34,988 bases of DNA from Bacillota bacterium (GTDB lineage Bacteria > Bacillota > Clostridia > Peptostreptococcales > Anaerovoracaceae), in the NCBI GenBank assembly GCA_030526325.1, contig JAUNCY010000010.1, forward strand, positions 1 through 34,988, given 5' to 3'. Shown one piece after another: positions 20,145 through 28,041 of the stretch. Position 1 is the first letter of the stretch, and each line of letters starts with the position of its first letter. The position numbers and the translations under genes were made by a program. The notes beneath the pieces were generated by a model, which did no database searches, was not told the origin of the DNA, and saw only the letters and a list, made by a program, of their open reading frames with translations.

Positions 20145-21332
20145 TTAGTATGCAGCGTTGAGGATTTCGATAACGTCTGCTTTTGTAATTTTAACAGGAG
20201 TATCAGCAAGCAGTCTGTAGTTCATAACTTCGTCTGCAACTGCTTCGAAGATTTCTTCTGTAACCTTTTCTGAGCAGTGTCTCTTAGCAGGATCAAGTTC
20301 TGATAATCTCATTGGAACTCTGAGGTCTTCTGCCATTTCAAATACAGCGTCAACTGCAGCGAAAGCAGCGTCTCTTAAATCCATGCCTTCTACGTTCTTT
20401 CCGAGTGCGATAGCGATTTCCTTGAATTTTTCAAGGTTACCAACACATGATCTTTCCATGCAGTATGGGAGAAGCAGTGAGTTAGCAACACCGTGCGGAA
20501 TATGAACGAATGCACCGAGAGTCTGAGCGATACCGTGAACAACACCGAGACCGCCGTTCATGAATGCAACGCCTGCGATTGTAGCAGCAACTGCCATCTG
20601 GCTTCTTGCTTCCATATCAAATGCGCCAGCGCCTGTAGCTCTTCTGATGTTTTTGCCGATCATCTTGATAGCCTGCATACCCATAGCGTCTGAGATCGGG
20701 TTAGCTCTGTTTGAAATGTATGATTCGATAGCATGTGTTAAAGCATCCATACCTGTTGTAGCTGTAATGAATGGAGGACATCCCATCTGAACCAGCGGAT
20801 CGATAAGAGCATATTTAGGAATGAGGTATTCGTGAGTTACTGAAACCTTTGTCTTTTCCTGATTGTTTGTAATAACTGATGCAGCTGTCATTTCTGAACC
20901 TGTGCCAGCTGTTGTCGGGATACAGATTAAAGGCATGATCGGGTTTGTAACTGTCTTTGTTCCGCCAAAGAGGTAATCTCTAACTGAACCTTCGTTTGTC
21001 TGAAGCATGCAGATAGCTTTAGCTGTGTCGATCGGGCTTCCGCCGCCAACTGCTAATACAACGTCTGCGCCGCTCTTTCTTAAGATGTCAGCAGCTTCGT
21101 CAACGATTTCGATTGTTGGATCCGGAATCATTTCATCGTATACAACATAATCAAAGTTGTCAGCCTTAAGGCCTTCTTCGATTATACCGCAGATACCTGC
21201 AGCAACGATACCTTTATCTGTAGCAACGAATGCTTTTTTGTAACCCATTCCTCTGAGTACAGCACCGATTTCTTTTACAATACCTTCGCCGAATTTAACC
21301 TTAGCAGGCATTTTGAATTCAAAACTTCTCAT
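20145..21332 (-). CDS. Iron-containing alcohol dehydrogenase (4-hydroxybutyrate dehydrogenase-like)
   Basis: A 395-residue group III (iron-dependent) alcohol dehydrogenase. The nucleotide motif GGGSPID is at 96-102 and the metal ligands are Asp196, His200, His266 and His280 (MDALTHAIES and the VVHGIAQ...HIPHGVAN segments). Such enzymes reduce aldehydes or semialdehydes with NAD(P)H; next to a 4-aminobutyrate-type aminotransferase and a CoA-transferase, reduction of succinic semialdehyde to 4-hydroxybutyrate (or of a homologous semialdehyde) is plausible, but butanol or 1,3-propanediol-type activity cannot be excluded. AAAGGAG precedes the ATG. It is the last gene of the cluster and may also be read from its own promoter in the 120-bp gap upstream. 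Codon use is strongly biased, suggesting high expression. Confidence 0.88.
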   Translation of the reverse strand: MRSFEFKMPAKVKFGEGIVKEIGAVLRGMGYKKAFVATDKGIVAAGICGIIEEGLKADNFDYVVYDEMIPDPTIEIVDEAADILRKSGADVVLAVGGGSPIDTAKAICMLQTNEGSVRDYLFGGTKTVTNPIMPLICIPTTAGTGSEMTAASVITNNQEKTKVSVTHEYLIPKYALIDPLVQMGCPPFITATTGMDALTHAIESYISNRANPISDAMGMQAIKMIGKNIRRATGAGAFDMEARSQMAVAATIAGVAFMNGGLGVVHGIAQTLGAFVHIPHGVANSLLLPYCMERSCVGNLEKFKEIAIALGKNVEGMDLRDAAFAAVDAVFEMAEDLRVPMRLSELDPAKRHCSEKVTEEIFEAVADEVMNYRLLADTPVKITKADVIEILNAAY

Positions 21333-21371
21333 GGTAATCGTCTCCTTTACAGATTTTTCCCCATTAGTGCA

Positions 21372-21401
21372 TCAGCCTGTACACTGATACGCACAGGCTG
21401 A
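21372..21401 (-). other. Hairpin in the alcohol dehydrogenase leader
   Basis: A perfect 9-bp stem TCAGCCTGT/ACAGGCTGA (21372-21380 with 21393-21401, 12-nt loop) lies between a promoter-like sequence and the gene. No T-run follows on the minus strand, so it looks like an mRNA-processing or stabilising hairpin. Confidence 0.5.
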
Positions 21402-21413
21402 GCTCTAATTAAT

Positions 21414-21442
21414 ATTTAATTATTTTAAGAAATTAATGTCAA
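21414..21442 (-). promoter_or_regulatory. Candidate promoter of the iron alcohol dehydrogenase
   Basis: A perfect TTGACA (21442-21437) with 17 bp to TTAAAT (21419-21414). It begins just after the aminotransferase stop codon. The -10 is weak (4 of 6), so confidence is moderate. Confidence 0.45.
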
Positions 21443-21452
21443 TTCCTTCAAC

Positions 21453-22766
21453 TTACATTTTTTCGCAAGCAATGATTGCGTTTTCGAACTTCTGGAGGCA
21501 GAGATCAACTTCTTCTTTCTTAATGTTAAGAGGCATGATGAATCTGAAACCGTTGTGGTTTACGCCGCAGCCAGTTGTAAGCATATGTTCTTCTTCTCTG
21601 AGGTATTTGATAAGGTTGCCTGTAAATGTAGCATCCGGTTCAAATGTGCCAGGTTTGCAGAATTCAGCAGCTGTCATGAGGCCGATACCTCTGATGTCAG
21701 CGATAACTGCATGTCTCTTCTGCATTTCTTTAAGCTGTTCCTGGAGGTAAGCACCCATTTTTGTTGAGTTTTCAAGAAGGTTTTCTTCTTCCATGATGTC
21801 GAGTACAGCAAGACCAGCAGCTGCGCAAACTGGGTTACCACCGAATGTTGTTCCGTGTGTACCAACATTCCATTTAGCCATGATTTCTGGTGTTGACCAG
21901 CAGCATGACATTGGGAGACCACCGGCAATAGCTTTACCTGTTGTCATGATATCAGGAACTACATCATAGTGCTGTGAAGCCCACATTTTACCTGTTCTAC
22001 CGAAACCTGACTGGATTTCGTCGAAGATTAAGAGGATGCCGTGTTTGTCACAGATTTCTCTTACGCCCTTTAAGAACTTAGGATGTGGAGCAACGTATCC
22101 GCCTTCACCCTGGATAGGTTCCATGATAATAGCAGCAACTTCTTTAGGTGGAGCTAAGAACTTAAGTAAGTTTTCGAGCATCCATAAGCAGTAATCAGCT
22201 CTGCCTTCGAGATCTTCGTTGTCGATTGAGTCCGGGCAAAGGATTCTCTGTGGGAATGGTGTGAAGTATACGCCGCCCATGAGTGGTTCGTAAGCTTCTC
22301 TGTAGTGTGAGTTTGAACCTGTGATAGCTGTTGTACCAACTGTTCTGCCGTGGAATGAACCCTGACAAGCAATGATGAGAGGTCTGCCTGTTGCGCATCT
22401 AGCAAGCTTGATAGCACTGTCGTTAGCTTCTGCACCACCGTTTGAGAAGAAAAGGCTTGTTAATTTCTTGTCGCCTTCGCCAGGAGCTAATGCAGCAAGT
22501 CTCTTAGCGAGTTCAAGAGTTGTAGGATAGTTAACGTGGTTGAATGATGCGTGGATAAGTTTTGCAGCCTGGTCCTGAATAGCTTTTACGATTTTTTCGT
22601 GTGTGTGACCAGCAACGTTTACAGCGATACCCTGAATCATGTCGAGATATTCTACGCCGTTAACGTCTTTTATATAAAGACCGTGGCCTTCGCCTGCAAC
22701 GAGATGTGAACTCTTAACAAATACTGGTGATAAATACTGTTGGTAATCTTCAAATTTCATTGTCAT
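21453..22766 (-). CDS. gabT: Class III aminotransferase (4-aminobutyrate aminotransferase-like)
   Basis: A 437-residue PLP enzyme of class III, closest in appearance to 4-aminobutyrate aminotransferases, which move an omega-amino group to 2-oxoglutarate. The PLP Schiff-base lysine is Lys278 (MTTGKAIAGGLPMS), the ring-binding Asp is Asp249 (FDEIQSGFGRTGK), and SNGGAEAND at 108-116 and SFHGRT bind phosphate. Start is the ATG at 22766 (MTMKFEDYQQYL), 8 nt after AAGGAGG; the frame is open nine codons further up but without a ribosome site. Substrate could be 4-aminobutyrate, beta-alanine, 5-aminovalerate or a related omega-amino acid. Strong codon bias. It stands between the CoA-transferase and iron alcohol dehydrogenase genes, as in 4-aminobutyrate fermentation clusters. 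Confidence 0.85.
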   Translation of the reverse strand: MTMKFEDYQQYLSPVFVKSSHLVAGEGHGLYIKDVNGVEYLDMIQGIAVNVAGHTHEKIVKAIQDQAAKLIHASFNHVNYPTTLELAKRLAALAPGEGDKKLTSLFFSNGGAEANDSAIKLARCATGRPLIIACQGSFHGRTVGTTAITGSNSHYREAYEPLMGGVYFTPFPQRILCPDSIDNEDLEGRADYCLWMLENLLKFLAPPKEVAAIIMEPIQGEGGYVAPHPKFLKGVREICDKHGILLIFDEIQSGFGRTGKMWASQHYDVVPDIMTTGKAIAGGLPMSCCWSTPEIMAKWNVGTHGTTFGGNPVCAAAGLAVLDIMEEENLLENSTKMGAYLQEQLKEMQKRHAVIADIRGIGLMTAAEFCKPGTFEPDATFTGNLIKYLREEEHMLTTGCGVNHNGFRFIMPLNIKKEEVDLCLQKFENAIIACEKM

Positions 22767-22843
22767 GATTACGTCCTCCTTCAATTTTTTCAATAAAAAT
22801 TTATAACAAATAATTAATTGTATAATTATTTATTGTCATTTCT

Positions 22844-22870
22844 GCAGGGCCGGCATAAAGCCGGCTCTGC
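22844..22870 (-). other. GC-rich hairpin between CoA-transferase and aminotransferase genes
   Basis: GCAGAGCCGGC pairs with GCCGGCCCTGC in the minus transcript (22870-22860 with 22854-22844, one mismatch, UUUAU loop). It is followed by A+T-rich sequence without a proper T-run, so it is more likely a processing or partial-termination site within the cluster than a full terminator. Confidence 0.5.
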
Positions 22871-22906
22871 TTAATTGTTTAGATAAGGATTAACTAACCT
22901 GGGCGA

Positions 22907-24289
22907 TTAGTATGTAACCTTTGAACATGTCTTCCAGAGACCCATTCTTTCTGCTTCTCTTACGAGGTCATCCTGGAATGCAGGGTCAGCGATGCTGATG
23001 AGTAATTCAGCTCTTTCCCACATAGATCTGCCTTTAAGATTTACAGCACCGTTTTCTGTTACGATGAAGTGAGGGCCTGTTCTTGGAACTGTGCATGTTG
23101 CACCTTCCATAAGTCTAGGAACGATAAGAGATTCTTTTGTTCCGTCTTTCTTTGTTAATGTTGATGGTGTGCAAAGGAATGACTGACCGCCGTTTGATTT
23201 GTAAGCACCAAGTACGAAGTCAACCTGTCCGCCGTTACCGCCGATATGCTGCCATTTAGCAGATTCGGAGTTAACCTGACCCTGAATGTCAACCTGTAAG
23301 ATTGAGTTTACAGATACGAAGTTATCCTGTGAACCGATAACGCCGATGTCATTTACGTAATCTACAGGCATATCCTGTACGATTGGGTTGTCATCTAAGA
23401 AGTCATAAAGTTCCTGTGAACCCTGACAGAATGTATGTACCATCTGGCCTTTATTTAAGTTCTTCTTCTTACCTGTTACGCAGCCCTGTTCGTACATCTT
23501 GAGGTAAGCATCTACGAACATTTCTGAGTGAACACCGAGGTCCTGTACGCCAGCTTCAGCTAACTGTGAACCGATATAGTTTGGAAGTCCGCCTACGCCT
23601 AACTGCATTGTTGAGCCGTCTCTGATTCTTTCGATAACGTGCTTAGCAATCTTCTTGTCTGTTTCATTAGCTTCTTTAGCTTTGATTACAGGCATATCTA
23701 CAGGTTCCTGCTGTTCAACAACCATGTCAACTTCTGAAATGTTAAGAGAAACGCCAACGCCGTGAGCCTTAGGCTGTTTTGGGTTAACTTCTACGATGAT
23801 TTTCTTTGCTCTGTTCTTTCCGCCGAGGAATCCCCAGTATTCAGCAACCTGTGGTCCAAGGTTGAAGTTGCCCCATTTGTCCATAGGTCCAACCTGTAAC
23901 ATAGCAACGTCCATTCTTTCAACTGATTCAGCCCAGTATTTAGGGTTTTCTCTGAACTGTACCGGGATATACCAGCAGCATCCCTGCTTGTTGTAGTTTC
24001 TGTCTCTAGCTGAGAACTGTGTTGATAAATACTTAAAGTGTTCAGCTTTTGGGTCTGCTTCTAAGATTGCAGGTGGGAAAGGCCACGCCCAAATTGTTGT
24101 CATGATGATAACGTCTTTAAGTTCTTCTGTTCTCTTTGCAAGAGCTTTGTCTAAATCAACAACCAGACCGTTGAAAAGTCCGTAGTGAACTCTGTCGCCT
24201 GATTTAATAACCTTTACAGCTTCATCAGCAGTAACGAGCTTTTTCTTGTACTCTTCCTGTACTGTGCTTAACTTATAAAAATTGGCCAT
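22907..24289 (-). CDS. Acetyl-CoA hydrolase/CoA-transferase family (butyryl- or 4-hydroxybutyryl-CoA:acetate type)
   Basis: A 460-residue member of the Cat1/But/4-hydroxybutyrate CoA-transferase family, which swaps CoA between acetate and a carboxylic acid. The probable catalytic glutamate is Glu246 in the GVHSEMF motif, which forms the glutamyl-CoA thioester in this family; the glycine-rich GNGGQVDF loop is at 341-348. The residues do not settle the acid substrate: butyrate, 4-hydroxybutyrate and a 2-hydroxy acid are all possible given the neighbours. A GAGGT site lies 9 nt before the ATG. It follows the thiolase gene by 51 bp and shares its strong codon bias. No second subunit is expected in this family. 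Confidence 0.87.
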   Translation of the reverse strand: MANFYKLSTVQEEYKKKLVTADEAVKVIKSGDRVHYGLFNGLVVDLDKALAKRTEELKDVIIMTTIWAWPFPPAILEADPKAEHFKYLSTQFSARDRNYNKQGCCWYIPVQFRENPKYWAESVERMDVAMLQVGPMDKWGNFNLGPQVAEYWGFLGGKNRAKKIIVEVNPKQPKAHGVGVSLNISEVDMVVEQQEPVDMPVIKAKEANETDKKIAKHVIERIRDGSTMQLGVGGLPNYIGSQLAEAGVQDLGVHSEMFVDAYLKMYEQGCVTGKKKNLNKGQMVHTFCQGSQELYDFLDDNPIVQDMPVDYVNDIGVIGSQDNFVSVNSILQVDIQGQVNSESAKWQHIGGNGGQVDFVLGAYKSNGGQSFLCTPSTLTKKDGTKESLIVPRLMEGATCTVPRTGPHFIVTENGAVNLKGRSMWERAELLISIADPAFQDDLVREAERMGLWKTCSKVTY

Positions 24290-24340
24290 TTTAATCTACC
24301 TCATTTAAAAATATTTTTTCACCAGTTATTGAAACGTCTA

Positions 24341-25537
24341 TTAAGCAAACTTAATAACAACAGCAACGCCCATACCTGTACCAGCACAAGCAGAAGCAAC
24401 ACCGTATTTACCTGATAAGTTTCTCTTCTTAGCTTCGTAAAGAAGTGTTGTGATCATTCTTGTTCCTGTAGCTCCAACCGGGTGACCAAGGGAGATACCT
24501 GAACCGTTTACGTTAACGATGTCTCTTGAAAGACCTAATTCTTTGATACAAGCATATGCCTGAGCAGCGAATGCTTCGTTTAATTCAACGAGAGCGAGGT
24601 CTTTAACTTCGATTCCAGCTCTTTCGCAAGCTTTAGGAATAGCGAAGAGTGGTCCAATGCCCATGTAGTCAGGATCAACACCTGCAACGAAGCAAGCAGC
24701 TACTTCGCCCATGATGTTAGCGCCAGTTTCTTTAGCTTTCTTTTCTGACATGAGGATAACACCTGAAGATGCGTCATTCATACCTGAAGCGTTACCAGCT
24801 GTTACTGTACCGCCGTCTTTGAATGATGCTCTTAATTTAGCAAGACCTTCCGGAGTTGTGCTAGCTTTTGGATATTCGTCTGTATCGATGCAGATAGGAT
24901 CGCCTTTTCTCTGTTTTACATAGATAGGAACGATTTCTTCCTTGAATTTGCCTTCATTGATAGCTGCAACAGCTCTCATCTGTGAATTGTAAGCTAAATC
25001 GTCCTGCATTTCTCTTGTGATTCCGTATCTTTCTGATACGTTTTCAGCTGTCATACCCATTGAGCATCCAACGCCTGCGCTTGAGAGTGAATCCCACATT
25101 GAGTCTCTTAATTCTGAATGTCCGAATTTCTTACCAGCTCTCATGTCGAATGTCATGAATGGAGCGTTTGTCATTGATTCTGTACCACCAGCTAATACGC
25201 AGTCAGCTTCGCCGGCTTTGATCATGTAGTAACCGAACTGAACAGATGAAAGTGAAGATGTGCAGTTTCTGTGGATTGTGATACCAGGAGCTGTGTCAAC
25301 CGGGCAGCCGGCTTTTACAGCACATACTCTAGCGATATTGTTTTCTTTGTATGTTCTCTGATAGTTTTCACCCCAGATAACTTCTTCGATCATACCTTCG
25401 ATACCTTCAACTCCTGATCTTTCAAATAAAGCTTTCATTACAGGAACTGTTAAATCAACAGGTAATACTGATTTTAACTGACCATTAATTGTACCGATGG
25501 CTGTTCTAGCAGCAGCTACTATTACTACTTTTTCCAT
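24341..25537 (-). CDS. thl: Thiolase (acetyl-CoA C-acetyltransferase)
   Basis: A 398-residue thiolase that condenses two acetyl-CoA to acetoacetyl-CoA or, in reverse, cleaves 3-ketoacyl-CoA. Active-site residues are present: nucleophile Cys92 (RNCTSSLSSV), His352 (SLGHPVGATG) and Cys384 (SACAGTGMG). The sequence around the nucleophile (CTSS) and the last motif (CAGTG rather than CxGGG) differ from the textbook clostridial Thl, so it may be a divergent branch. AGGAGG precedes the ATG. Spacing to crotonase is 22 bp and to the CoA-transferase 51 bp. With the next two upstream genes it makes a complete crotonyl-CoA to acetyl-CoA module. Confidence 0.92.
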   Translation of the reverse strand: MEKVVIVAAARTAIGTINGQLKSVLPVDLTVPVMKALFERSGVEGIEGMIEEVIWGENYQRTYKENNIARVCAVKAGCPVDTAPGITIHRNCTSSLSSVQFGYYMIKAGEADCVLAGGTESMTNAPFMTFDMRAGKKFGHSELRDSMWDSLSSAGVGCSMGMTAENVSERYGITREMQDDLAYNSQMRAVAAINEGKFKEEIVPIYVKQRKGDPICIDTDEYPKASTTPEGLAKLRASFKDGGTVTAGNASGMNDASSGVILMSEKKAKETGANIMGEVAACFVAGVDPDYMGIGPLFAIPKACERAGIEVKDLALVELNEAFAAQAYACIKELGLSRDIVNVNGSGISLGHPVGATGTRMITTLLYEAKKRNLSGKYGVASACAGTGMGVAVVIKFA

Positions 25538-25559
25538 TATAGAAAATCCTCCTAAAATT

Positions 25560-26321
25560 TTATTTGCCTACATACTGTGGCTTTCTTTTATCAACGAAGG
25601 CTCTCATTCCTTCTTTTTGATCTTGTGTTGCAAACAGGCCTGACCAAATGTCTGCTTCTCTCTGGATAGCATTTGCCTGTTCTCTTCCATTGTTAATGGA
25701 TTTTTTAGCGGCTTTTAACGCTAATTTAGGTCTTGCAGCCAGCTTTTCAGCTAACTTCATTGCTTCGTCAAAGAGTTCTTCCTTTGGAACAACTTTTGAA
25801 ACGAGACCGATTCTTAATGCTTCGTCCGCTTTAATCTGACCGCCAAGCATAATCATTTCCTTAGCCTTAGCTTCACCGATTAATCTTGGAAGTCTTACTG
25901 TACCGCCTGCACCCGGCATAATGCCTAATGTGATTTCAGGAAGTCCAACCTTTGCATCTTCCGATGCAATTCTGAAATCGCATGTTAACGCGAGTTCCAG
26001 ACCGCCGCCGAGTGCGTAACCGCAGATAGCAGCTATTGTAGGGATGCCGAGATTTTCGAGCTTGTTGAATGTATCCGAGAAGAGGAATTTGCTTGCTTCT
26101 TCAGGACCGAGTTCAACCATGGCAACGATGTCGGCACCTGCAGCGAAGTTGCCGTCGCTTGTAACGATGAGAGCTCTTACTTCTTCATCAGCTTTGATGA
26201 TTTCGAGCTTTTCATCAATCAGATCTACTACTTCTCTGCTTAAAGCATTGAAAGCCTTAGGTCTGTTTATTTTAAGAACGCCAATAACGCCGACTTTTTC
26301 ATACAGAACTAAATTTTCCAT
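25560..26321 (-). CDS. crt: Enoyl-CoA hydratase (crotonase)
   Basis: A 253-residue crotonase-fold enzyme that hydrates 2-enoyl-CoA to (S)-3-hydroxyacyl-CoA. Both catalytic glutamates are present, Glu109 (GGGLELALTCD) and Glu129 (GLPEITLGIMPGAGGT), and the oxyanion-hole segments AAGADI and GYALGGG are intact, so true hydratase activity is expected rather than another crotonase-superfamily reaction. GAGGT precedes the ATG by 9 nt. Gaps are 21 bp from the 3-hydroxyacyl-CoA dehydrogenase gene and 22 bp to thiolase, consistent with one mRNA. Confidence 0.94.
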   Translation of the reverse strand: MENLVLYEKVGVIGVLKINRPKAFNALSREVVDLIDEKLEIIKADEEVRALIVTSDGNFAAGADIVAMVELGPEEASKFLFSDTFNKLENLGIPTIAAICGYALGGGLELALTCDFRIASEDAKVGLPEITLGIMPGAGGTVRLPRLIGEAKAKEMIMLGGQIKADEALRIGLVSKVVPKEELFDEAMKLAEKLAARPKLALKAAKKSINNGREQANAIQREADIWSGLFATQDQKEGMRAFVDKRKPQYVGK

Positions 26322-26342
26322 ATTGTTTAAACCTCACACAGC

Positions 26343-27206
26343 TTATTTTGCAGGATATTCGTAGAAACCTTTACCTGTCTTTCTTCCGAATTCGCCTTTA
26401 GCATAGTGTTCAACGATTGCAGGAGACGGTTTGTCTGCGAGATCGCCTGTTAATCTGTATTTCTGCATTAATACATCGTATTCGAGGTCGATTCCTGTCA
26501 TGTCAAGGAGTTCGAGTGGTCCCATGCTGTGGCCAAGGCCGTTCTTAACAGCATTGTCGATATCTTCTACAGAAGCAACACCCTGGTCTAAGATGTAGCA
26601 AGCTTCTTTTGTGATTGCGCTGTAAATTCTGTTTACGATGAATCCGTAGATTTCCTTGTTTACTACTGAAGGAACCTTCTTGATTGATTTTACGAATTCA
26701 ACCATTGCATCGATAACTTCAGGATTTACGTGAGGGCCTCTTACTACTTCAACGCACTTCATAACGAGTACAGGATTGAAGAAGTGAAGGTTACATACGT
26801 TTTCAGGATGCTTTACAGCGTCTGCAAATAATGATGCAACGATGTATGAGCTGTTTGAAGCGTAAATTGTGTGTTCAGGTGTAATAGCGTCAACCTGAGC
26901 TAAAACTTTTTTCTTTGTGTCGATAACGTCAGCAACAGCTTCGATTACGAGGTCAACACCTGTGCAAGCTTTTTCGAGGTCGCTTGTGAATACTAATCTT
27001 CCCTGAATTTCATCTGCTTCTTCCTGAGTCATCTTGCCTTTTGATACTCTGCCTGCAAACCATTTGTCTGAGAAAGCCTGAGCTTTGTCAACTGTTGTCT
27101 GTCTTCTTGAGTAGCAAGTTACGTCATAGCCACAGATAGCACACTGCATAGCGATCTGGTTACCCATAGTTCCGGCACCGACCATAGCGATTTTTTTGAT
27201 TTCCAT
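26343..27206 (-). CDS. hbd: 3-hydroxybutyryl-CoA dehydrogenase
   Basis: A 287-residue 3-hydroxyacyl-CoA dehydrogenase that interconverts 3-hydroxybutyryl-CoA and acetoacetyl-CoA. The Rossmann motif GAGTMG is at 10-15, the catalytic pair is His141 (NLHFFNP) and Glu153, with Ser119 and Asn192 (GFIVNR) supporting. Start is the ATG at 27206; a TTG three codons upstream is only 2 nt from the AAAGGA site. The residue after the second strand, normally the aspartate that selects NAD, is replaced by Ser33-Arg34-Arg35, which suggests NADP(H) preference (inference). It sits 26 bp after the activator gene and 21 bp before crotonase. Confidence 0.93.
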   Translation of the reverse strand: MEIKKIAMVGAGTMGNQIAMQCAICGYDVTCYSRRQTTVDKAQAFSDKWFAGRVSKGKMTQEEADEIQGRLVFTSDLEKACTGVDLVIEAVADVIDTKKKVLAQVDAITPEHTIYASNSSYIVASLFADAVKHPENVCNLHFFNPVLVMKCVEVVRGPHVNPEVIDAMVEFVKSIKKVPSVVNKEIYGFIVNRIYSAITKEACYILDQGVASVEDIDNAVKNGLGHSMGPLELLDMTGIDLEYDVLMQKYRLTGDLADKPSPAIVEHYAKGEFGRKTGKGFYEYPAK

Positions 27207-27232
27207 AGTAATCAACGTCCTTTCTGTATTTT

Positions 27233-28012
27233 TTATTTTTTATTAAACGATTCAAGGGCGAACAAAGCCGCGCCTACTGCTCCCACCGTTTGAGGATCCG
27301 GAGCCACTGTTATATCGTACCCGATGTGCTGTGCCATGCAGCGAACGACGCTTTCATTTTTAGCGACGCCCCCTGTCATAACAACCACCGGTGTGATACC
27401 GATTCTTCGCGCAAGACCTGCCACACGGGATGTAATGGCATCGTTTGCACCCATTGCAACATCTGCTCTTTCAGTACCCTGAGAAAGCTGGGATATTACC
27501 TCAGATTCCGCAAATACTGTACATGTGTTGCTTATTTCAACTTCTTCGGTTGATTCTTTTGCCAAGTCAGAAAGATCATCGAGACTGCAATTCAGTATAC
27601 GCGCCATAACTTCCAGGAATCTTCCCGTCCCTGCAGCGCATTTTTCGTTCATAACAAAGTTGTCAACGTTACCCTGTTCTGTCAGTCTAATAACTTTAGC
27701 ATCCTGACCCCCAATATCGATTACGGTGCGGGCACCGGGTATCAGATGTGCAACGCCTTTTCCATGACAGCTTATTTCGGTAATCTGCTTGTCTGCCTGG
27801 GTATGGGTAACTCTGCCGTATCCTGTAGCAACAGTGAATTTAATCTGATCTTGTGTAATGCCCGCCTGCTCAAGAGCTTCGGCAGTTACTATAGCCGGAC
27901 CGTTCGTACCTGTTCCTATATTCCTTGCCACTCTCGCCAATATATTTTTATTTTCATCAATAATAGCGGCTTTTGATGAAGACGAGCCAATATCTACTCC
28001 TAAAAAATACAT
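27233..28012 (-). CDS. hadI: 2-hydroxyacyl-CoA dehydratase activator (archerase)
   Basis: A 259-residue ASKHA-fold ATPase of the HgdC/HadI family. The homodimer holds one [4Fe-4S] cluster between subunits and, with ATP hydrolysis, fires a low-potential electron into the dehydratase. Cluster cysteines are Cys125 (NEKCAAGTGRF) and Cys164 (SNTCTVFAESE); phosphate motifs are DIGSSSSK at 7-14 and DIGGQDAK at 99-106. It follows the second dehydratase subunit by 29 bp. The ribosome site is poor (AAAGAGAG) and the codon use is plain (ATA, TTG, AGG, GGA), in contrast with its highly biased neighbours. That fits a catalyst needed in trace amounts. The had symbol denotes family, not a proven substrate. 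Confidence 0.93.
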   Translation of the reverse strand: MYFLGVDIGSSSSKAAIIDENKNILARVARNIGTGTNGPAIVTAEALEQAGITQDQIKFTVATGYGRVTHTQADKQITEISCHGKGVAHLIPGARTVIDIGGQDAKVIRLTEQGNVDNFVMNEKCAAGTGRFLEVMARILNCSLDDLSDLAKESTEEVEISNTCTVFAESEVISQLSQGTERADVAMGANDAITSRVAGLARRIGITPVVVMTGGVAKNESVVRCMAQHIGYDITVAPDPQTVGAVGAALFALESFNKK

Positions 28013-28041
28013 CCGGTTCTCTCTTTCTTTAAAACTTGTTC

